The notes below the pieces were generated by a model. It made no database searches. It was given only the letters and a program-made list of their open reading frames with translations, and had not been told where the DNA came from. Shown piece by piece: positions 1-12,100 of a stretch of 64,000 nucleotides of DNA; the first letter of the stretch is position 1, and each line of letters starts with the position of its first letter. The stretch is from Beroe forskalii (Eukaryota; Ctenophora; Nuda; Beroida; Beroidae). Where the stretch lies: contig WFMF01000177.1 in the NCBI GenBank assembly GCA_011033025.1, positions 186,001 through 250,000 of the forward strand, given 5' to 3'. The position numbers and the translations under genes are program-made.

Positions 1-1296
1 GTGTTAGTGTGAGCAGGCTAGTGTGTGAGTGCAAAACTGCGGGGTGTGTTAGTGTAGGTAGGCTAGTGTGTGAGTGTAAAACTGCGGGGTGTGTTTGTGT
101 AGGTAGGCTAGTGTGTGAGTGTAAAACTGCGGGGTGTGTTAGTGTAGGTAGGCTAGTGTGTGAGTGTAAAACTGTGGGGTGTGTTAGTGTAGGTAGGCTA
201 GTGTGTGAGTGTAAAACTGCGGGGATGTGTTAGTGTAGGTAGGCTAGTGTGTGAGTGTAAAACTGCGGGGTGTGTTAGTGTAAGCAGGCTAGTGTGTGTG
301 TGTAAAACTGCGGGGTGTGTTAGTGTAGGTAGGCTAGTGTGTGAGTGTAAAACTGCGGGGTGTGCTAGTGTAGGTAGGCTAGTGTGTGTGAGTAAAACTG
401 CGGGGTGTGTTAGTGTAGGTAGGCTAGTGTGTGAGTGTAAAACTGCGGGGTGTGTTAGTGTAAGCAGGCTAGTGTGTGTGTGTAAAACTGCGGGGTGTGT
501 TAGTGTAAGCAGGCTAGTGTGTGAGTGTAAAACTGCGGGGTGTGTTAGTGTAAGCAGGCTAGTGTGCCAGTGTAAAACTGCGGGGTGTGTTAGTGTAGGT
601 AGGCTAGTGTGTGAGTGTAACACTGCGGGGTGTGTTAGGGTAGGTAGTCTAGTGAGTGTAAAACTGCGGGGTGTGTTAGTGTAGGTAGTCTAGTGAGTGT
701 AAAACTGCGGGGTGTGTTAGTGTAGGTAGTCTAGTGTGTAGTGTAAAACTGCGGCGTGTGTTAGTGTAGGTAGGCTAGTGTGTGAGTGTAAAACTGCGGG
801 GTGTGTTAGTGTAGGTAGGCTAGTGTGTGTGAGTGTAAAACTGCGGGGTGTGTTAGTGTAGGTAGGCTAGTGTGTGAGTGTAAAACTGCGGGGTGTGTTA
901 GTGTAAGTAGGCTAGTGTGTGAGTGTAAAACTGCGGGGTGTGTTAGTGTAGGTAGGCTAGTGTGTGAGTGTAAAACTGCGGGGTGTGTTAGTGTAGGTAG
1001 GCTAGTGTGTGAGTGTAAAACTGCGGGGTGTTAGTGTAGGTAGGCTAGTGTGTGAGTGTAAAACTGCGGGGTGTGTTAGTGTAGGTAGGCTAGTGTGTGA
1101 GTGTAAAACTGCGGGGTGTGTTAGTGTAGGTAGGCTAGTGTGTGAGTGTAAAACTGCGGTGTGTTAGGGTAGGTAGGCTAGTGTGTGTGTGTAAAACTGC
1201 GGGGTGTGTTAGTGTAGGTAGGCTAGTGTGTGAGTGTAAAACTGCGGGGTGTTACAGTAGGTTGGCTAGTGTGTGTGAGTGTAAAACTGCGGGGAG
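1..1296. repeat. 45-bp minisatellite array
   Basis: About 28 head-to-tail copies of a G/T-rich unit containing the cores ggctagtgtgtgagtgtaaa and actgcggggtgtgttagtgt, with point changes and small indels. The array runs off the left edge of the window and decays at about 1296. Because the period is a multiple of three, both strands stay open and give 15-residue repeat ORFs (CVSVGRLVCECKTAG-like on the plus strand). I read these as by-products of the period, not genes. Confidence 0.95.
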
Positions 1297-1736
1297 TGCT
1301 TAAGTCAGCTGAGAGCTTGAATGTACTGTCAGATGGTCAAGGCTTGGTAGAGAGTTTAAGAGGGTTAATAAAGTATAGTAGTGAGGCTAATGAGTGAGTC
1401 TGGTTTAAGATTTACGAATCAGTCTTGGTTTCTTGAAAAATATAGCTGAAACCATAAAAGGTGTTTCGCCTATGAAAGAAACCATTGCATTGGCATTGTT
1501 CCAGCCTCCAAGAGAACGGGTATAATACCAGCATACAAAGTTATAACACCAATCCACCCAATTACTCAATTACCACAAGGCAACCGGTCTCAATTGCAAT
1601 TTCGCATATTTCGTTGCCTACTAATTTGGATCATCACACTATCACAACACGGAATGAATAGACTTATTGGTAAAAAGCCACATAACTCCATGTTTATAGA
1701 AAGGTGCCCTGTTTTCGCAGTAATAGTGTTTCATTT
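1297..1736. other. No gene seen
   Basis: AT-rich sequence between the minisatellite and the first large transposon. No ORF with codon structure, no splice-flanked exon and no repeat recognised. Confidence 0.6.
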
Positions 1737-2550
1737 CGCCGGCCTATTGCAAAAAAAGCTTAAATCCAACTATCCTATCTCCATGGGTGATTACTTTTCG
1801 AGATATTCAACAAAAACTTTTTATTTGATTTTCCTTGGTTCCAAACGACCAGTGAATTGTTGATCTTGAAAAATTAGGTGCGTACTGTTGAGAACAAATT
1901 GGTTTTGCTCTGCTAAGGCCACAAACACGAGAGGAATCGAAAATTGTTTCCTTCAAAATGGAGATAGGATAGATAGTTTTATTTACCTGAAGTTAGGATA
2001 CCAAAATTACTAAATTAGTATCCTATCTCCATTGACATAATGAAATAATTGAGAAATGCTATTAAGATACAGTATAACAACGTATCCTATCTCCAATTAT
2101 ACAGTAGTACTTCAATAACAGTTCTTATCTTGGCTCTAACTTCTATTCATAAGGGCAATTTAATAAAATCTAGTCAATATTATAGACAAGAAACTGCTCA
2201 GCTCAAGGGGCCAAGGGCTTAGGGTTTGTAATTCCGAATTTTTCTTAATTTTAAGGTTGTCTTTAATTATCCCAACCTCCATAGTATATTTCATTCTAAC
2301 TTTCTAAGTCATCATAACTCAGCCCTAATTTATTCTTTCAACTATTTCTTAATTTTCTCTGTCCACTACAGTTTTCTCACAATTGCCGGTTCTGGTGACT
2401 TCCGGTCACTGCACACAGCACTGTAAACTGACAACTGTAATCAGGTTATCTCATTTGCAAATTATGGTTGCTAATCTAGCCCTCTCTTATCTCTCGCTTA
2501 TCACAGCAACACCTGTTTTCTTGTTTTGTGGCACTATGCACTTACTACAA

Positions 2551-3602
2551 GGTGTACCACGAAAAACGTTACAAAAGTAAACGTTTATTACTCAGCTTCT
2601 GTTTGGAGTTTCTGGATGAAATTTTGGGAAGTCATAGATATAGGCTGAAAGTTTATGCACAAAAAATTTGAAGTGTCTAGCTCAAAAAATGTCCGAGTTA
2701 TCAACAAAAACCCCGTTTTTTGGCCATTTTTCAGTTTCTGAGAGTTATTAACTTGGTTTCTGTTTGGAGTTTAAAGATGAAATTTTGGGACGCCATAGGT
2801 ATGGGTCATAAGTGTTTGCATCAAAAATTTGGAGTGTCTACCTCAAAAAATGTTTGAGATATCAACGAAAACCATTTTTTTGTCCGTATCTCCGCTCCTG
2901 GAACTCAAAAATGTTAGCTACTCCAGGATCATATTGCCCGTAATATCCTGAAAGTTTCATCAAGATTGCTCAAAAAACCTCGGAGATATGCGCATTTTTC
3001 TATCGTTAAAAGTGTACATAAGGCACAATTAAAGGGTACATTTGCAAGCTTGCATAGTTTTACATGTCCAAATATGGAGATAAGCACCGTGTTTGTTTAC
3101 ATTTCATCTGCAGAGTGTGTAAAAGCTTGCGTATACACATTTTTTTGCGATACAAAAAGGCGCATATCTCCAAGGTTTTTTGAGCAATCTTGATGAAACT
3201 TTCAGGATATTACGGGCAATATGATCCTGGAGTAGCTAACATTTTTGAGTTCCAGGAGCGGATATACGGACAAACAATGGTTTTCCGTTGATATCTCAAA
3301 CATTTTTTGAGGTAGACACTCCAAATTTTTGATGCAAACACTTATGACCCATACCTATGGCGTCCCAAAATTTCATCTTTAAACTCCAAACAGAAGCCAA
3401 GTTATTGACTCTCAGAAACTGAAAAATGGCCAAAAAAGCGGTTTTTTGTTGATAACTCGGACATTTTTTGAGCTAGACACTTCAAATTTTTTGTGCAAAA
3501 ACTTTTAACCTATATCTATGACTTCCCAGAATTTCATCCAGAAACTCCAAACACAAGCCGAGTAATAAACGTTTACTTTTGTAACGTTTTTCGTGGTACA
3601 CC
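2551..3602. mobile_element. Near-perfect foldback (palindromic) element
   Basis: The left half from GGTGTACCACGAAAAACG is repeated in inverse orientation up to CGTTTTTCGTGGTACACC, with the centre near 3076. Nearly the whole 1.05 kb is inverted repeat with scattered mismatches. It lies inside DNA transposon copy 1 and I do not see it in copy 2. No clean target duplication was found. Confidence 0.85.
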
Positions 3603-5437
3603 CGGTATAATATTATAATGTACAACATGCCTTCTGAGGAACTGAGAAGGAGTCTAGTTGATAAATGAAGAATTATTTCGAGGGTACATCCTGTTTACTT
3701 GTGGATTATCCTCGTGATGACACTGTTGCTTGGTAAGACAATTCTCGTGAAGCGACGAAGAAGATTGAAAGTCGTTAAACAATCCCAAAATGAAGACAGC
3801 AATGCTCGCCACACTTCTGACAGGTGCATTTTCTCTTAAATCTAAGAGCTATGGGAAATAGTGCATGATTTGCGGACAGCTTATAACTTGTTCAAAGCCA
3901 AGTTGTTTGAATCTCAGTCAAAAGTGATACCTACTGATTCAAAGTGAGCAGTTTACATGCAAAGCCTTCATGCAGAGCAGTTTACTTATGCAGAGCAGTC
4001 GAAATCTTTACAAACAACAGTTCAGATGAGAGATACAAGTGGTTTATATGAAATGAAACGAGCCAAATCCTTTAGTTGGACAGTGGACTCTGGGCACCTC
4101 TAATCTGTTAAAAGAAACTGACCTTGGTCATCTGGTGAATTCATAGAACTGCTATAAATTGGTGCTTGGAATTGGTCAGCAAATAACTACTGGATGCCAC
4201 CTTGCTAAACAGACATACATAAGACCATCTTACTCTTTGTTAATAAATGTAATTCATTTTATGGACTGCATACCGACAGTTATTCAAAGATTTTAAGGTT
4301 TGAGTCTAGTGCCCAACAGCACCAGGAAAGACATAGTTAAAAACAGAAGTTGACAGTACTGATTACTTATGAGTCCTGTGTCTAATCTGTCAATCTGGTT
4401 TCAGGTTTGTCATGCAAAGCATGCTCTCCGGTGGGTCTGATGGCAACACCGATTCTAGTAGCCTCTCTAATTACTTAAGTGTTTTAGCCATAGAAGGGAT
4501 CCAAGTCGAGAGCTTCTGGGTAGATAAAATCATCCTTTTGTTGAGGAGGATAGGCACCACGATCTAATCTGTCCTCTGACTTTGTTAGTTCTAAAATCAC
4601 TCATTACAAGGAATTAGATTGCTACTATATAAGTGAGAAATAAGATCAGCATGAAGGATGATTATGATTTAGTTGAAGAGTTGGGAGCACTTGGGGTGCC
4701 AGCCCATTCTTCATGCTGTAATCAACTGTCAGGACTCATGTGACAAGAATGAGCATTGATCACTTTCCTCTTGTTGAAGAGAAACCCACTCTTTGAGCTT
4801 TTGAGAGTAAGGCAGATTTATCAATAAGGTTCATGGTGGATTTAAGCCAGGGGAGGTAGTATCAGGGATACAGAAAGACAACAAAACATCATGAATCTAT
4901 GAAAGTATGAATGAACTTAATGGAAAGCATCACATTATCTGAGTATCTGCTTCAATTTGCCGTGTGGTAAAAACGGGTAAAAACCTATCAGTGTATACCT
5001 AGCAATCAACTATAAGTGGTTGCAAAACACAACAGAGCCGTTCATGTCTGCAGTGCCAAGGTGAACACTTTATCAGTTGTCACCTGAACCAACGAGACTA
5101 CATTTTACATGTATGCTGATAAGCTCTATGTTATACTGTTATAATGCCGAACGAATCACAGTATTAAGCTTAAGCTTTGCATATAAGTAGTTCATTCACC
5201 AGCCATGTAATGTTACCAAGCACTGCTACAAAAGATGAATTTACCAGTGCTGATGTTATTAATGAGTTAATGCATTAAAGACTGCCTACAATATTAGAGC
5301 TTATAACTATATAAATATGATCTTCAGAACATCTTGAGAGGATTTGCCAATCCAAAGCTTGAACTCCTCAAGTACTGCTGTATTGGAGATAGGATACTTG
5401 TAATACTGTCTTGTAATAGCGTTTCTCAATTATTTAA

Positions 5438-7273
5438 TGATAACTGTCTAAATGTCCCTTCTAGGGTACATTTTTAAGAAAATGTACCTTCCATGGTACT
5501 TTTTACAAAACATGAGTTATCTATGTTTGGAACAAGTTTTTATGGTTTCAATTTTGCCTCACACTCTCTGTCAATGGTGTAGGCAAAACCTGGAACAATT
5601 CCTCTTGTTGCACTGGCCCCAATTTTTTCTGCAATTGATGTTGAAATGGAGTCATTTTCAAAACCATAAAACCGGCTTCATAATTCCTTCATTATTTTAA
5701 CCTTCTGCTAAAATCCTGTGATGTCTGGGCTTATTTTATTTCAAGGGAGACACTAATAGCACAGTATTTGATGAAAAAATTCTATGCAAATTCATCACTT
5801 CATGTTATATCTTGCACATTTTGAGTACTGCCCCAAAAATGACCAATTTCGTATTTGCTGTTACTTACTGCACCCTTTACAGATATGGGCAGCCTAAAGT
5901 TTTCATGAAATATGACAGTAAAAAGAATGATTTCAAAAACAACTGTTTTTCTATATCATATATCTTGAAATTCTGGGCACAAGAGGACATGTTCAAGAGA
6001 AATGTTCCTCCTAAGGGACATTTTATAGCAGTTTTGCTTCACACTTTAACATGTTTAAATCAGCTCACTGGTTAAGCATAATTACTTTATGTTACCTATA
6101 AAGCTTATTATTCTTAAGAAACATCGGTGCATCTGGCCCTTTTTTAAAAGGAAACGAGAAATTTTAGGTTGAAGAATTTGAAAAATGTCCCTAGAAGGTA
6201 CATTTCGATGATGATAGAAAATGCCTGATATTCCGTCCCTGCCTTGATTCTGAAGTTGTTTCTGTGATACAGGATCGTGTAAGATGCCTAGTGATGACAA
6301 ATAACATGTACTGATACCTTTCACTGGAAGAAATGGATCACAATTTTGAAAATTGATGTTGAATATTCAGCACTGCTATCTAAATTGCTCTAAAATGGCA
6401 AATAAAATATTATTAAGCCTTCAATTTTCATTGAACATGGTTAACTGAAGATCACTGTAAAAGATACATGTTAGTTTTCACTGCTTCTGACTTTTCACTA
6501 TGGAAAAATAATAAAATGTCCCTTCTAGGACCCATTCTGAAATGGCAAAAATTTGCTTTCATTGGGTTGATTTTTATTAAAGTTAGTTCCTTGAGTCAAA
6601 AAGTGGTTGATGATAGATTGTTAGTGTCTTGGCTCATCAAAAACCATGAAAACCATTTCCAAATGTACGAATTGGAGTCCATGGAAGCATTGAAATACAA
6701 TATTTGAAAAATTTATGTTACAAAAGGCCTGTACAGAATGAAATTTTCAGAATTACCTTTCAAATTGTGTCATGTTTGTGGTATAATACTCAAAAATATA
6801 TTTGAAACTTTTTCATAAAAACCGAGCGTAATTTACCACTTTAAAAGGGTCATATGCTTTGAAGCATAAAATGTACCCTTGAAGGGACATTTTGGACACC
6901 TTTTCATTTTGCTATAATCCACATTTCAGTGATCTGAGCGCCAAGAAAATCATTTGTAATGATAGAAAAAGGGTAATGAGTCAGCAGAGCAAATTTTTGG
7001 GGGCTCTCGATTCACCCTATGTCCTAAAACTCCAAATATAAATGAAAAGTAAATATTTTTCATTTTTTCAAAAAATACGATTTTTGAGGTCAAAGCATAT
7101 CTGAGTAATCAATGTTGACCAGGAAAGTCAACATTTCTTATTTGAAATGGGCCTTGTCTGTCAGAAAATTGAAACTGCGTAATCTTAGCTCCTCAGTTGA
7201 AGGAGATAATACTCATTCAATGATGTTTGGTAAAAAGGGGCCTGTAGGGTACAAATTACACAGACAGCTATCA
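5438..7273. mobile_element. Nested element with TTAA target duplication
   Basis: Flanked on both sides by TTAA (5434-5437, 7274-7277), with short imperfect terminal inverted repeats TGATAACTGTCT and TGATAGCTGTCT (read inwards). Copy 2 of the host transposon lacks it at the corresponding place (about 24325-24345), so the empty site supports insertion. TTAA targeting is typical of piggyBac-like elements, but the termini do not start CCC. Internal sequence repeats aaatgtcccttctaggg-like motifs. Short ORFs inside it (5452-5700, 6468-6707) are not recognisable. Confidence 0.7.
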
Positions 7274-7576
7274 TTAATTCATGTCAGTGGAGATAGGATA
7301 CTAATTTATCATTTCTGGTATCCTAACTCCAGAATAAACTCATTTATTTTTGCAAATTGTGGCGAATAGGGATCCTAAGGTACCATAGGATGATCTTTCA
7401 CTCACCAAAATTTGGGAATGGATTTACGATATTTTTCAACTTCGATTTTTAGGCCTAAAATGAAGTATTTGAGTATGGAATCAATTCTAAAGGGTGGAGG
7501 GGCCTCCAGAAAGGCCGTAGACAAAAGTTGGAGATAGGATTGTTTTGCACTCAGCTTTTTTTGCACTCAACCGACG

Positions 7577-8011
7577 ATTTAATCTCATTATTGACAAAAC
7601 ATTGGATTACCATTCCTGCAGAAGCCAGCTCGGTCCTCATTCTCACCGTAGTTTGAGTGGTAATTCACAAAACATGAAGTTACGGAATGCCTTTCATATC
7701 AGCAAGCACGATTTAAATTGACTTAGTTTATTAGCAAGCAAGATTGTATCCGCAACTTAGCTGACTCTACGTAGTTCAAATAACAAGCTATGCGCGAAAG
7801 TATACTTTCGGTTTTCAATCGCCCGAAAGCAGCAAAACTAGCAGGGAATTAGCTCAATAATCTACATCCTCCGGTCGGTGCAATGATCTTGTGGTGACTA
7901 CTTTTGGACTGAGTTTGCAAAGTAAGAACTTTTGAAATTTGAATTCGCTTTTGTTTAATCCCCTTATAAATAGTACCATTAAGATGGAATCGATCAGAAC
8001 TTACCGCCACA
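7577..8011. other. Flank upstream of secreted-protein gene
   Basis: No exon recognised. A short inverted repeat (cgaaagtatactttcg) is at about 7795-7811. This stretch presumably holds the 5' region of the gene starting at 8012. Confidence 0.5.
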
Positions 8012-8681
8012 ATGAGAATCTTAACAGCCTTGTTCTTCCTTCTCACCAGCCTTGCCAGTGTGAAAGCACTGTCCACAGCACTACGGAAACATCTTAGCTC
8101 TCTTAACCTCCATGAGAAAACCATAGGAAGTAAGTATTTTCTGATTTAGGAGTCGCTTTATCTCGATAACACTCTGATTTGATATTATGTAGTTGTAATT
8201 CTTCACCCAGCAGTGAAGGGCATATGTCCTGTTTTGGATGTTATCTTCTCCAATCCTCATTTCTCCTACGTGCACTATAATTTGCCCACTTCTAAACATT
8301 GCTCCCACCCTCACTCTTATCTTCTCCTCAGGCATCCTATCAGAAAGCAGAGCACCGGAAGGCGACTATCAGGACCTGATCCGGGACCTGCTGTCCATGC
8401 CCGCCCACCAAACCACTCTGTCAGAGGTCGTGAGGACAGGACTCACTTTCTGCGAGGAGGCATCGCTCCTCTCACCCCAACACTTCAGCCGCACGTCGCA
8501 CAAAAGGCTCATGCTGCACGTCAGAGAGCTCTCTAAGACGCTGCACCAACTCGCGGTACTGGTGCCGGACTACGAGCAGCCGAGACCCAACGTTAATCAC
8601 TCGCACTCTCAAATTGAAGTAACTATAATGAGTTTTATCAAGTTTAAAATGAGCTTGCGGACTATTGGCGTACTTTTATGA
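8012..8681 (+). CDS. Small secreted protein, two exons, family unknown
   Basis: Exons 8012-8129 and 8332-8681 give a 155-residue protein. The donor is GGAA|GTAAGT and the acceptor CTCCTCAG|GC, and the phases agree (1 then 2 nt). The first exon encodes a classic signal peptide: MRILTALFFLLTSLASVKA, a hydrophobic core followed by a small-residue cleavage site. The mature part is mostly polar and probably helical (LSEVVRTGLTF, MLHVRELSKTLHQLAVL), with a single visible cysteine (FCEE). The exon GC content is clearly above its AT-rich flanks. I do not recognise a domain. The last 20 residues (ITIMSFIKF-like) read like intron sequence, so the true 3' end could instead be spliced from a donor near 8610. 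It lies downstream of, and tail to tail with, the WDR24-like gene. Confidence 0.6.
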
Positions 8682-9133
8682 TAGTTTCTACGCATCGTAT
8701 AAGACAGTATAGTTGTTATTTATTACATTCACAGGCAGGAACTGTGTAAAGACTGTAGGAGTATAGGTTTTGAATATACTCTTCATAGAGTATATGATTT
8801 TTATAAGAATAAATAAATTATTATAGGAGATTTTGTCAGGACTACAGACAACTAGAGTACTGGTGACTTTATTTAAGCCTATTAGCGTATTTATAATTGT
8901 GTATTTATGGTAGTAAATATAAGAAATTTTAGTCTAATAATTGTTAATCGTCCCATATCACTGAATGGGGTGATATGACTATGAGTCTTTGTGAGAAGTG
9001 CAAGATAAAGTCTTGAAGTAATATTTATGCTTTTCTTGTATAATATTTCATAATTTATCTCTACCAGATATTATATTCGATACCAGACAAAGATAGTTTC
9101 AATCGATTTCAAATAATTAAAATAATGTAATAA
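8682..9133. other. Convergent intergenic spacer, no gene seen
   Basis: AT-rich spacer between the secreted-protein gene (+) and the 3' end of the WDR24-like gene (-). It has aataaataaatta near 8808, a plausible polyadenylation region for the plus-strand gene. Nothing else recognised. Confidence 0.5.
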
Positions 9134-12100
9134 TCACGTACGCAATTTGGCTAATTTGGATTGTTGATTCCACCCATCCTTCATGCTTGGCTCCTCTTTG
9201 AAATGGCGATACGGACGAAAACTGAAACAGAATGAAACTCTTGAAACTAGAATTAACTTTTTACTTTTTGAGCTGTACTGGTATGCAAGCTTATAAATCA
9301 CGAAATGTAAATTTGCCACATGAACTCAACAATTATTCCAAGTGGAAGCAAGGATTCACTAACCTACGGTTAATGTCCCAGATTTCCACATATCTCGAGG
9401 AGTGCGAATGGGAGGCAAGTAAGTTCTCACAGATCGGACTCCACTTGATGCTGTACGCGGCTTGTCGGGTCGTAATCCTGGTGTGTTCCTGCTGCAGATG
9501 CGATTCTTGGCCGTAGTCCAAGTCCCAGATCTAAGAATAGAGTTTCTAAGTGGGTCATAATGAGAAACGTTAATTAGATGAATCGATAGTTTATACTTTA
9601 AACCCCCAAGACATGACATGGTCTATTCGCTGCAACTTTGTACTGTGTTTTATACAATGAGGAAAATCAAATGAGGGACCCTTCTTGACACTTACAAAAC
9701 AAAAATCAAACATTTGCTCCTCTATAAACTCAGCAATAAAGATTTACTTTTTAGACACGAGACTTGAAACACCCTTTAGATTACAATACAGAGTCGGCAT
9801 ATTGAATTTCTCTTGCCAAGCTTATGAATACAGATAAGAGCAAAAAACGGGAATCATGATGATTCAAAATGATTCGAAATTGAGGATCCCCAATTTCACT
9901 AACTCAAAAACAAAGGTTATCAAGAAAATATTCGGATTATAAATCGCGATATTCTTGGTTTAGTCATTTCGCCTTTCACAGGATGTCTATAACATTAGAT
10001 ATAGAGCATTAGCGGTTGGATGGTCTCAATAAGCGTTAATCTCGTTCATACATTCTCAATGTAAATCAATTAAAGCGTAGCAGAAATACTTCATTGTATA
10101 AGATGTAACTCAGTATCTAAGTACCATATTGGCCTTTATTTAGCCAGATTTTTAACCGGCCCCATGGACAAAAATCGAATCCTTTTGAAACAAATCTAAC
10201 CGGCTCCTTGGAGAATTTAACCGGCATTTTTAATCGGCCCTTTGGACACGATTATCAAATTAGTTTTTCATCTTAATTAAGGGCCGGTTAAATAAGGGCC
10301 AATAAGGTGCCTTACGCAGAGCAATTAGGTTAAATTCACCGTAACCGTTACACCGGGTTACTCAGGCTTGTGAAGATCATGTTCTCCTGCAGAGCGCATC
10401 TTCGGAAGCGCATAATACCTACCTAACTCCTTGAATATTCTTCACAGGTCACCAATATAGCGATATGATAATGAGGATGAAATAGTCAGTAACTGAAGGT
10501 AAGGTGAACCTAAACAAGTCAACTCCTCAATAGATCTAGAGGCGTTCAAAATAGCCCAGGGAGACTTCCTCGCCCACATAAGCAACCGGTTACACACCTC
10601 CAAACAGCGACTCCTTACTCGACTGGAGCTGTGAATGAGGAGATGGATTACGTGGACATCACTGATCCCAACTGCGATCCCTGCTCAACCCTTCAAAAAT
10701 CAAAATGTATCAAAATTTAAGAATGAAGATGAAGTAACTGAAATAATGCCAACCTTGATGCTATTCTTTCCGCTGGTAGCTAATCTGTTCCTAACATTCG
10801 GATTCCATTCACACTTGAACGTTCGATTTTCATGAGCAGAAAATTTGAACTTCTGGGACACCTGGGGCTTCCGTTCTGATCTCGCTTTCTCGGTGGTGGG
10901 GTATCGTAAGTCGTAAATCATAACCTCATGATTTTCACTGGCCACTGCGAACTGGTTGCCGTCGAAAGGGTCGAACTTTATATCCAGAGCGCCGTCCTGG
11001 ATCTCTTCCTGAGATAGAATGTCGGTTACAAATTCTTACTGGTGAAAACTATGGCTAATTTGACAATATTCTGCAACAAGATAATGGATAAGGAGTTAAC
11101 TCACAACGTTCACACTCAACACATGAAAGGCAATTCGGACTCAAAGAGCACACAAGTTCAAGTGGGTTCGTAACGAAGTCACCGTAACACATGTGCGCGG
11201 CTCATGCGCGTCTTTTTGAAGTATGAAAAGTCGCTCTTTGATAGTTACAAGTTAATCGCGAGGGACGCAAAATGCATTTAAATCTTTCGAATGTGACAAT
11301 TGTTGCCACCATGCTCCAAAACATCAAGCTCGAAAAACTCGTCCTCTGATCTCGATCCTACTTTTGAAACTTCTATTAAAGAAGGGCAATTACCAGATTA
11401 GTATTAAAACAGGACAATATTTCGGCAGGAAGGTTTTGTGCCACGTGACATGAGTTCACAAAGAACGGGGTAGGTGATAGTATAAAGAGACACTTTTAAT
11501 TTTCAAAGGCCACTTCATAAGGTCATGGGTCTGTGGGGCATTCGAAAGGGTCGGTTATGCGCTGATAGAAGTCACTTCATGTTAGGACAGGGGTTAGTGG
11601 GTCACTCATGAAGTCGGTCCTGGGCTAATAGGGGCAGTGAGTTTAAAGCTTTACGTTAGAACAAGGGCAATGAGTCAATCGAGAGGGTCGATTCAACACT
11701 GAGAGACATCACATACCAACAAAGACAATGTCTACTAAACATAGGACAATGTTATTTTTACTCTAACCATAACGGTGCTCTCTTGTCTGACGTCCCACAC
11801 TTTGATGATGGGGTCCTTCGTGCCGTATATCAGGATGTTGGGGTCTCTACGGGACCACTGAATGCAAGTCAGCGGTCGGGAGTCCTGACAAACAGTTTGA
11901 TAAATAGCATGAATAGAATGTTCATAAAATAGAATGAAGCAAAATTTGAAATATGTGCCACCTTCCTCATCAAAGCACTTAAATATAAAACTTATTGTGA
12001 TATTATGATGATAGTGTGTTGTACGAACGTGAGTTGACTTCTGCATGCGGATGCATTTGGCGGTCTCAATGTTCCAATGCAGCACATAGCTGTTAGCCAT

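Larger units (their letters stand above)
1737..7576 (+). mobile_element. Large DNA transposon copy 1, 4-bp TSD ATTT
   Basis: The left end begins CGCCGGCCTATTGCAAAAAA and the right end is its imperfect inverted complement (CGTCGGTTGAGTGCAAAAAA when read inwards). The element is flanked by ATTT at 1733-1736 and 7577-7580. Subterminal stretches contain many gtatcctatctcc motifs in both orientations. A second copy of the same family is at 21385-24637 with 4-bp duplication AAAT. No transposase ORF is visible, so the copy looks non-autonomous or decayed. Four-bp duplications occur in Sola and Chapaev-type superfamilies, but I cannot assign it further. Two other elements are nested inside (2551-3602 and 5438-7273). 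Internal DNA at about 4070-5430 matches 21960-23880 of copy 2. Confidence 0.8.

Noticed and set aside
9..1034. Long ORFs on both strands with 15-residue repeats
   Set aside because: The minisatellite period of 45 bp keeps all codons in register, so open frames are automatic. No start context, splice sites or end of repeat-independent sequence.
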